From Laspinema palackyanum D2a (GTDB lineage: Bacteria; Cyanobacteriota; Cyanobacteriia; Cyanobacteriales; Laspinemataceae), in the NCBI GenBank assembly GCA_025370845.1, contig JAMXFF010000011.1, positions 93,373 through 157,372 on the forward strand: DNA of 64,000 nucleotides. Direction: 5' to 3'. Shown here piece by piece: positions 54,846-61,679 of this stretch. How positions within the stretch are numbered: the stretch's first letter is position 1; each line of letters begins with the position of its first letter. The notes under the pieces were generated by a model. It did not search any database. It saw only the letters and a list, made by a program, of their open reading frames with translations, and was not told where the DNA came from. A program made the translations under genes and the position numbers.

Positions 54846-55637
54846 ATGAGCATGGAAACTGCTTTAATTACGGGAGCATCTTCTGGAATTGGTGCGGCAT
54901 TTGCCCGAGAATTAGCTCGTCGTCATTACCATTTGATTCTCGTGGCGCGATCGCAAGAGCAACTCAATATCCTCGCCCAAGAACTGCGAAACCAGTATCC
55001 CATTCAAGTGGAAGTCATTGTACAAGACCTCGGACAACCCCAGGCAGCTACCCAGGTTTATCAAACCGTTAAAGACCGAGGTTTGACAGTTGATTTACTG
55101 ATTAATAATGCGGGATATGGAGACTACGGACCCTTTGCCAGTCGCAGCCGCACTCGTCAGTTAGAAATGATTCACCTCAATATCGCAGCCCTCGTGGAAC
55201 TGACCCATTGTATCTTACCCTCCATGCAACAGCGGCGATCGGGCAGCATCATTAATGTGGCTTCCATTGCCAGCTTTCAACCCCTACCCTATATGTCCGT
55301 TTATGCCGCTTCTAAAGCATTTGTCCTTAGTTTTAGCGAAGCACTCTGGGCCGAAAATCTCGACTTCAACCTCCGCATTCAAGCCCTTTGTCCCGGTCCA
55401 ACTCAAAGTAAATTTTTCCAACAAGCTGGATTTCCTCAGACCATGAACAACAATCAAAAAGTTACCATGATCCCCCCCGAACAAGTCGTTCAAGACTCCC
55501 TACGCGGCCTAGAAAAAAATCAGCCCGTTGTCGTAACCGGAACCTTCAAAGCTCACATCATTGTCAATCTCCCCCGCTTTTTCCCCCGTCCAGTCTGGGT
55601 CAATTTTATGGGCAAAATGTTTAAAGGAGGGGAGTGA
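54846..55637 (+). CDS. SDR-family oxidoreductase (DltE/YqjQ-like)
   Basis: A 263-residue classical short-chain dehydrogenase. NAD(P) binding by ALITGASSGIGAAFARELAR, the NNAGYG motif, catalytic Ser in IINVASIAS, and YAASKAFVLSFSEAL as the YxxxK motif. The C-terminal region (PPEQVVQDSLRGLEKNQPVV) is typical of the DltE/YqjQ-type group found widely in cyanobacteria. Substrate unknown. The ATG at 54846 overlaps ATGAGCATG; either Met may start. Hairpin repeats at 55682-55741 follow. Confidence 0.9.
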   Translation: MSMETALITGASSGIGAAFARELARRHYHLILVARSQEQLNILAQELRNQYPIQVEVIVQDLGQPQAATQVYQTVKDRGLTVDLLINNAGYGDYGPFASRSRTRQLEMIHLNIAALVELTHCILPSMQQRRSGSIINVASIASFQPLPYMSVYAASKAFVLSFSEALWAENLDFNLRIQALCPGPTQSKFFQQAGFPQTMNNNQKVTMIPPEQVVQDSLRGLEKNQPVVVTGTFKAHIIVNLPRFFPRPVWVNFMGKMFKGGE

Positions 55638-55681
55638 GGGAGGATGGGGAGGATAGGGGAGATGGGGAGGATAGGGAAGAT

Positions 55682-55741
55682 GTTCGTAGTAACGACTTCA
55701 GTCGTTATCTTTCCCTATTCGTAGTAACGACTTCAGTCGTT
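55682..55741. repeat. Two direct copies of the GTAGTAACGACTTCAGTCGTT hairpin
   Basis: Copies at 55682-55707 (GTTCGTAGTAAC then the GACTTCAGTC stem-loop) and 55719-55741. They lie between convergent genes, preceded by a GGGGAGGATAGGG-type purine-rich repeat (55640-55680). Same family as 3822-3882 and the array at 25.5 kb. Confidence 0.85.
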
Positions 55742-55770
55742 CTCTTCAATCCACCCCATCATCCTCTCAT

Positions 55771-58700
55771 TTATCCATCCCCTACAATCACCACTGTCCC
55801 TTGTGCACCATCAATCCGAACTCGTTGACCATCTTGAAGACGAGAGGTGGCATCCGTGACATCCATAACCGCAGGAATTCCATACTCACGAGCCACGATC
55901 GCCCCGTGGGAGAGTTGACCACCCACCTCCGAAATCAACCCCCCAGCGCGGGCTAATACAGCGGACCAACCCGCATCCGTGTAGGAAACAACGAGAATCG
56001 TTTCCTTATCAATGGGGCTAATTTCTTGTAAATTGCGAAGCACTTTGACTCGACCTTCCACCACCCCCGCACTCGCACCAATCCCCCGCAATCCTTGAGA
56101 CATATCCACCACGGTGCGGGTTACACTCGAAGGCAGGGCCGGTGTATTTCCATAGACCACAGCAGGCACAGATTTCAGTTTTTTATTCCGGGCAAAGGCA
56201 TCCCGCCGATTAGCAATTAATTCACGAATTTGAGGTCTTAATTCCTGCCTTGAACCTTCGATTAATTGCCGAATTTCTCCAAACTCTAAAAAGAAAATAT
56301 CCCCCGATTCAGCGATTATTTCAGTATCTATAAAATGCTGTTCCAACGCTAAAAAACTCCATCGCAAATGCGCCAATAACTGGTTATAAATCACCGCCAC
56401 CCGACCCTTTAAGTCGAGACGACTTTGAACAATTTGGGCTTTGATGCGTTGGGATGTGGGTTTATTCGCCAAAGGAACAGGTTGAAACAACTGCTGAGTA
56501 AACAGTTGGCGCACAGGTCGGGGGTCTTCTTTCCAAGTGGGAACGGCGATATCTGTGGCAACATCACTCAAATAGCCGTAGCGGTTGAGAAACTCATCGA
56601 ATTGGTCAAAAATTGCTTGTCCTTCGGGCATTTCAGCCAGGACGGCAAACAGTTGAGAACAATCTCCGGTTTTATCCCCAGGGAGACTAATTTCATCCAA
56701 GTCCGGCAGGACCAATAAGGCGGCATTGGCAATTTCTTGGAGGGCCTGGACTGCGGAGATTTCGGGAGTTTTGCCATAATCCAGTTCGCGATCGCTCACT
56801 TTGAGCATTCCCTTTCTCAAGGCAAAACTCAGGGGGGACAAAATATTGTAATAGGTGACCGTTTCTAACAACTCCAAAATCTCATCAATCCGTTGCAGCA
56901 GGGATTGGGGAGTTAAGGAAGAACCGCCCGATCGCGGTCCCTTGTCATCGGAAACTGAAAGGGCTTCTTGGGACTCGAATGCGGCTAAGGCGGGGGCCAA
57001 ACGCCTCTGTTCTAGGTCATCAAAATTAAATCCCAGTCGGATTTCTCGCCGCAGCAAGCGCAGTAATCCGGGCAGGGAAATCAGGGTAGAGGTTAAGGGC
57101 GGTTTGCTGAAGGGCGCACCCCGGGTCAGAAATTCCAGACTTTCTGGGGGTAAACCCATGCGAAGAAAGATTTGCCCCAGTAAGGAGGCATTAAAGTAGG
57201 CATGAGAAAAATGCAGGGTAGCAGTTTGCAGGAAGTCCAGATGACGGGCGCGTTTGCCTAAAACGAGGCTAAACAGTTTCCCCCAGACGCCACAGGTGAG
57301 GGGACGATTCAAGGACCAGGTGAGGGGACGAATGGTGCCGGGAATGACTTCGGCAGCGATTTTGCGGGTCCATATAGGTAGCAGGGTGGTGATGGGACGC
57401 GCCTGTAATAGCCAGAGTGATTCCCCATCGTAAGTCCATTCGATGTCTTGGGGAATGCCGTGGTAGTGGTTTTCCAGATGGCGGACGAGATAGGCGACTT
57501 GTTGCAGCAATCGTCGGGGGACATCCCCGGTGCCTTCGAGGGGGAGTTGTTGGTCCTCGGGGAGTTTCCAGGTGGCGATCGCATCGACATCGGCAGCGGA
57601 GATAAAGACTTGGTAACGTTCTGGGGTGACTTGTCCGGAGACGACTCGGGAACAGTCTCCAGGGAGGGCTTCGATCGCCACAAAATCCCCTTGTCCAGCG
57701 ATGGGGTCGCGACTAAAGGCGACACCGGAAAACACTCCAGGAATTTGGGGTTGAATCAGAACCGCCATCGCGTCTCTAGCCTTTTGACGATTATTACTGG
57801 ATTTGACTCGGGGACTAGAATCCTGGCGATATTGAGCAGCATTGGGGCGATCGTAGGAGGTTAAGCAGCGGGTAATCGCTTCACTCAAACTGGGGCGCGA
57901 AATAACGTTGGCAACGGATAGATATTGACCCGCAGCAGAGGCAGTTTCGCTATCTTCGCCAATGGCGGAGGACCGGACAATCAGGGGAGAGTCCTCGGAG
58001 GGGTCGAGATGAGCAATCAAGGGGGCGGGGTCATCCCCGGGAGGGAGGACCCATCCCGGGGGAACGGGATAGCCGGACTGCTTGAGGGCGGCTAATGTAG
58101 CAGCTTTTGCGCCGACTTTGGCGGCATCGAGGGGTTTGTCTAGGGAAACCAGGGCGCGATCGCCTCGGAAGAAGCGAAACATCTTCTCCGATTGTTCATG
58201 ACTGTTGGTGGCAGGCAAATCTAAATCGTCAGGCATTTTTTGGTAAATCCAGTAGAGTATTACCCCCAGGGCGATCGCGGCGGCGATTCGTTCGACTTGC
58301 TGGGAGTGCAACGCAGCCGTAATCAGCGGCAGGAGGACCAATACTAAGGTCCGCCCCTGCTGACGTTCTCGCACCAGAGTAAAACTAATCCCCCCAATCA
58401 AAAAAATCAACCCCGAGGCAGTCGGGTCATAGACGATAAACCCCCAAACCACATTGGTGGTCCCGGCCCCTCGTCCTTTCCAATACCGACCCATTACCAA
58501 GGCAATCAAGGAAATTAATTCCCATTCTGGATTCTGGGGAAAAAACTGCCTTGCCAGCAATACGGCTAAAATTCCTTTTGATGCCTCAGATATGACCGCG
58601 AGGATACCGGCAACTCGTCCTCCATGATAGAAGGCCGCAGAGACCCCTATATTGCCGGTTCCCACCCGACGCAAATTTTGGCCGGTGAGGGCGCGAGTGA

Positions 58701-58782
58701 TCCAATCAATCAGGGGTAAGGCCCCTAAGATTGGACAGAGGATAAAAATCAGTAACGTTCCCCAAACTTGCGTCAGCGTCAT
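55771..58782 (-). CDS. PlsY-like membrane domain fused to a rifampin-phosphotransferase/PEP-synthase-like dikinase
   Basis: A 1003-residue fusion. Residues about 1-190 are a multi-span domain resembling acyl-phosphate glycerol-3-phosphate acyltransferase PlsY (RRVGTGNIGVSAAFYHGGRVAG for motif 1; KGRGAGTTNVVW for motif 2), but the motif-2 GHxFP and GGKG elements are altered. Residues about 210-465 are an ATP-grasp pyruvate-phosphate-dikinase N-domain (KVGAKAATLAALKQSGYPVP; IVRSSAIGEDSETASAAGQY; DIEWTYDGESLWLLQARPIT). About 470-880 is a large helical middle domain, and about 890-1003 a phosphohistidine swivel domain with His959 (GGQLSHGAIVAREYGIPAV). This order equals rifampin phosphotransferase with a membrane module in front. 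Substrate unknown. Confidence 0.88.
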   Translation of the reverse strand: MTLTQVWGTLLIFILCPILGALPLIDWITRALTGQNLRRVGTGNIGVSAAFYHGGRVAGILAVISEASKGILAVLLARQFFPQNPEWELISLIALVMGRYWKGRGAGTTNVVWGFIVYDPTASGLIFLIGGISFTLVRERQQGRTLVLVLLPLITAALHSQQVERIAAAIALGVILYWIYQKMPDDLDLPATNSHEQSEKMFRFFRGDRALVSLDKPLDAAKVGAKAATLAALKQSGYPVPPGWVLPPGDDPAPLIAHLDPSEDSPLIVRSSAIGEDSETASAAGQYLSVANVISRPSLSEAITRCLTSYDRPNAAQYRQDSSPRVKSSNNRQKARDAMAVLIQPQIPGVFSGVAFSRDPIAGQGDFVAIEALPGDCSRVVSGQVTPERYQVFISAADVDAIATWKLPEDQQLPLEGTGDVPRRLLQQVAYLVRHLENHYHGIPQDIEWTYDGESLWLLQARPITTLLPIWTRKIAAEVIPGTIRPLTWSLNRPLTCGVWGKLFSLVLGKRARHLDFLQTATLHFSHAYFNASLLGQIFLRMGLPPESLEFLTRGAPFSKPPLTSTLISLPGLLRLLRREIRLGFNFDDLEQRRLAPALAAFESQEALSVSDDKGPRSGGSSLTPQSLLQRIDEILELLETVTYYNILSPLSFALRKGMLKVSDRELDYGKTPEISAVQALQEIANAALLVLPDLDEISLPGDKTGDCSQLFAVLAEMPEGQAIFDQFDEFLNRYGYLSDVATDIAVPTWKEDPRPVRQLFTQQLFQPVPLANKPTSQRIKAQIVQSRLDLKGRVAVIYNQLLAHLRWSFLALEQHFIDTEIIAESGDIFFLEFGEIRQLIEGSRQELRPQIRELIANRRDAFARNKKLKSVPAVVYGNTPALPSSVTRTVVDMSQGLRGIGASAGVVEGRVKVLRNLQEISPIDKETILVVSYTDAGWSAVLARAGGLISEVGGQLSHGAIVAREYGIPAVMDVTDATSRLQDGQRVRIDGAQGTVVIVGDG

Positions 58783-58915
58783 GGAAAAACCAGCAATTGC
58801 GGCGATGAGGGATGACTTTTTAACAAATATCTAAGTATGCCGCAAAAATCAAAGTTCTGCTGAAAGGGGTCCCTATTCCTGGGGCAATGGGGTCTGATTA
58901 CCTCAGCAACTGCGC

Positions 58916-59482
58916 CTACACCTGTTCGTCATATCCATTGGCATAGACGATCGCGCACATCTGCCGGTAGGTTTGATGAGGGCCACAGGCGACCCCAGTC
59001 CAGCGAAATTCGCCGTTGAAGATGTTTTCCCGATGACCGCGACTACTCACCCCATCATCGATAATCAGTTGCATGACCACTTGTTCTGCGGTATCGGAAC
59101 CATAACTGATGTTTTCTGCGGCCCCTCCCTGCCAGCGTCCATAACGGTTCATCCGGTCAAATGGGGTGCTGCCATCGCTGCCGGTATGTCCTGTCTCCCC
59201 TCGTGGCCCTTGGTCCTGGACTAAATCCGCTGCCGCTTGAGACATCCCTCGGGAGGGGCACAAGGAGGGTTTAGAATCCATTGCCCGCAGGGCCCGAATG
59301 GCTTCATCAACCGCAGTGATTCCCTCTTGGGTTTGGAGAGGGGTTTCTCCCGGTTGTTTAAACAGTCTGCCGTCATAATACTGTTTCAGGGTTTCGAGTT
59401 TGTTGGCATATTCCCCCGGATTGGCCCGCGCTTGATTCATTTCCCGAATAATCTGTGCTTCTAATTGAGATAAATAGGACAT
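58916..59482 (-). CDS. CAP/SCP-domain protein
   Basis: About 188 residues, almost all one CAP (cysteine-rich secretory/PR-1) domain: LEAQIIREMNQARANPGEYA at the start, the TGHTGSDGSTPFDRMNRYG and AENISYGS motifs, and RGHRENIFNGEFRWTGVACG with the conserved HRxN/IxxxxxTGVG-like box. Such proteins are usually secreted and bind lipids, metals or peptides, but no signal peptide is seen here. ATG 59482 has AAGGAG five bases upstream; the longer frame to 59533 is less likely. Confidence 0.9.
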   Translation of the reverse strand: MSYLSQLEAQIIREMNQARANPGEYANKLETLKQYYDGRLFKQPGETPLQTQEGITAVDEAIRALRAMDSKPSLCPSRGMSQAAADLVQDQGPRGETGHTGSDGSTPFDRMNRYGRWQGGAAENISYGSDTAEQVVMQLIIDDGVSSRGHRENIFNGEFRWTGVACGPHQTYRQMCAIVYANGYDEQV

Positions 59483-59872
59483 GGAGTCTCCTTGGGTGAG
59501 GATGAGAGGATGAGGAGGGTTGGATTGCCCCATCGGCCTGTGCTCTAGTTCTATAATTATGGGGGTTTTGTACCCCGGGTGAAATTCCCCTCTTTATCAA
59601 GGGATAAAATCGGCTGAATGGGAAGGATCATACTCCTCATTCCCCATCCTAAAATTATCCACTCTTTCTTCGCTGCTGGAGGTGGAAAAAGGCGGGGTTT
59701 ATTTTTTTCAAGGGAGTTTATTTTGTATAGCTGGATTGAGTTTCTTGGTTAAGGATAGCACTGCCTAAAAGCGAGTCATCCTATCCCCGGCGATCGCGGG
59801 TTCTCGGTTTGCGCTACAGTGTTGATGCAACAAGAGTCCGAGCCTGCCAATTTTGTTTGATAAAAAAAGCCG
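59483..59872. other. Intergenic region between CAP protein and hypothetical gene
   Basis: 390 bases between divergent genes; nothing recognised beyond a T-rich stretch (59700-59725) and a HIP1-like site. Confidence 0.4.
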
Positions 59873-60223
59873 ATGGATTACCCAACTGCCTACAATTTTT
59901 TAATGGATCAGGGAACTGCCCTAAGTTCTCAGCGCAACCCTGATGATTTACTGCGCCGTCTCCAACAAGGAAAACCGCCGATTCCCGGTCAGATTACGGC
60001 TATTTTATTAGCACTTAAAGTGGTGTTTGAAGGTGTGAAAGATGCCAAAAATTTAGACCGAAACTTGGTTTGGGCATTGTATCTTTTAACGGTGGAAAGT
60101 CAGCAGCTTTTTGAAAGCGGCTGGAACGCAGGGGTAGACTGGCCGCCTCTATTAAAGGAGGATTTACACCGAATTGCGATCGCGGTCCAAAGTATCTATT
60201 CCGGCATTTGGCAAGGGGGGTGA
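59873..60223 (+). CDS. Conserved-looking hypothetical protein (116 aa)
   Basis: A 116-residue soluble helical protein (MDYPTAYNFLMDQGTALSSQ; GQITAILLALKVVFEGVKDA; LVWALYLLTVESQQLFESGW; VDWPPLLKEDLHRIAIAVQS). The even composition and motif WPPLL look like a conserved cyanobacterial family. Similar proteins are, from memory, sometimes mis-named dethiobiotin synthetase, but no P-loop is present, so that name does not fit. Function unknown. Confidence 0.7.
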   Translation: MDYPTAYNFLMDQGTALSSQRNPDDLLRRLQQGKPPIPGQITAILLALKVVFEGVKDAKNLDRNLVWALYLLTVESQQLFESGWNAGVDWPPLLKEDLHRIAIAVQSIYSGIWQGG

Positions 60224-60287
60224 GGCCAGTCATAAATCATCCAGTATCAAGAGATTCTAACTGAATTGGACAATTCAGCACAGGACT

Positions 60288-60336
60288 GGGAGCATCTTGC
60301 TCTCTATGGATTGCCGGAAGGGAACAAGATGCTCCC
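60288..60336. terminator. Hairpin GGGAGCATCTTG / CAAGATGCTCCC between convergent genes
   Basis: Twelve-base perfect arms at 60288-60299 and 60325-60336 with a 25-base loop. It sits between two convergent genes and could end transcription from both sides. The GGGAGCATCTTGCTC motif also looks like a dispersed cyanobacterial repeat. Confidence 0.65.
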
Positions 60337-60430
60337 CCTCCCCCCAACCCTGTTTAATTCATTGAGACAAGGTTTATAAAAATTTGATATTCCCTTGAAG
60401 TCCATAATTTTTAACCGAATTTTCGCATTT

Positions 60431-61459
60431 TCAGGGGACGATCGCCACTTTGATGACTTGGCGATGGCGCATATCCTGGAAGGTTCTTTCTAAGTCTTTC
60501 AAGGACCGGCGATCGCTGAGTAACAATTCCAAGGGAATCTGTCTACTGGCAAGGGTAGAAAGTGCTTCTCGGACATGGTAAGGGGTATTATGAAATACGC
60601 CTTTTAAGGTCATTTCACTGTAATGTAATCGTTCAGTATTTACGGTGATGGTCGTATCTTTTGGACAACCGCCGAATAAGTTAATAATCGCACCCGGACG
60701 ACCACAGGCGATGGCGGTTTCCCAAACTTCCGGTACTCCTGTCGCTTCGATGACAACATCTGCACCCCATCCATCGGTGAACCCTCTCACCACCTCGGGA
60801 ATGGTTGGGTCTAATTGATGATAATTAAAAGTCTGAAATGCTCCGAGTTGTCGGCCAATGTCCAAGCGATTATCATTACCGCCAAATAACATAACTTTAG
60901 CACAACGGGTTGCTAAAACGGCCACAAACATTAATCCAATTGCTCCATCCCCAATCACAATCACCCGGTCTTTGGGGTGAATGGGTGAACGGTCTATTCC
61001 ATGTAAAACACAGGCTAAGGGTTCAGTCAAGGAAGCTAATTCATCGGGAATATTTGGGGGGATTGCGAGTAAATTAGCTTGGACAATGGCAGCAGGAATT
61101 TTTAAGTATTCCGCAAAGGTTCCGTTATTCCAAGTAATGTTAGGACAGAGGGAATAGGCATGGCGAGCACAGAAAAAACAATCGAAGCAAGGGGCGGAAT
61201 TATTGGCAACTACGCGATCGCCTATTTGCCATCCCTGAACCCCCTCCCCCATTGCTACAATTTCCCCTGCTGCCTCATGTCCAAATAAGGTGGGAAGTTG
61301 CAACATCTTGGCATGACCCCCGCGCCGCCATACCTTCAAATCTGTTCCACAAGTCGTGGCAGTTTTCACCCGAATCACGACTTCCCCCACATCCGGTGTC
61401 GGATCCGGTACAATTTCTAAACGTAAGTCTTCTTTTCCGTACAGTAATGCCGCTAACAC
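60431..61459 (-). CDS. Zinc-dependent medium-chain alcohol/polyol dehydrogenase
   Basis: A 342-residue MDR enzyme. Catalytic zinc ligands Cys37 (TTCGTDLKVW) and His60-Glu61 (LFGHEAAGEI); the structural zinc lobe has CFDCFFCARHAYSLC; the NAD(P) fold has VIVIGDGAIGLMFVAVLA. It resembles sorbitol/threonine dehydrogenase-type enzymes. The substrate cannot be set from sequence. It stands alone on the minus strand, opposite the hypothetical gene upstream. Confidence 0.92.
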   Translation of the reverse strand: MLAALLYGKEDLRLEIVPDPTPDVGEVVIRVKTATTCGTDLKVWRRGGHAKMLQLPTLFGHEAAGEIVAMGEGVQGWQIGDRVVANNSAPCFDCFFCARHAYSLCPNITWNNGTFAEYLKIPAAIVQANLLAIPPNIPDELASLTEPLACVLHGIDRSPIHPKDRVIVIGDGAIGLMFVAVLATRCAKVMLFGGNDNRLDIGRQLGAFQTFNYHQLDPTIPEVVRGFTDGWGADVVIEATGVPEVWETAIACGRPGAIINLFGGCPKDTTITVNTERLHYSEMTLKGVFHNTPYHVREALSTLASRQIPLELLLSDRRSLKDLERTFQDMRHRQVIKVAIVP

Positions 61460-61679
61460 GGGTCCCTATTCCTAAAGAGTTTCCCCTTATTTTATCAGCC
61501 TTGCTGTCTCTTCCTGTGGGTTTTTACTCAGATTGCCGATGAAGCTTTCCTGTTGAGGCGATCGCCTAACTGTCTAAGGCAACCACTTCTCCCTAATGGA
61601 GTCTCTTGTACCCTCTAAACCCCGATGACCCAATTTTCTGTATCCTCTGACTCAAATCTCCCTTAACTCAGTAACCCCA

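Noticed and set aside
59873..60223. Dethiobiotin synthetase
   Set aside because: The sequence has no P-loop or other BioD motif and is only 116 residues, about half the usual length.
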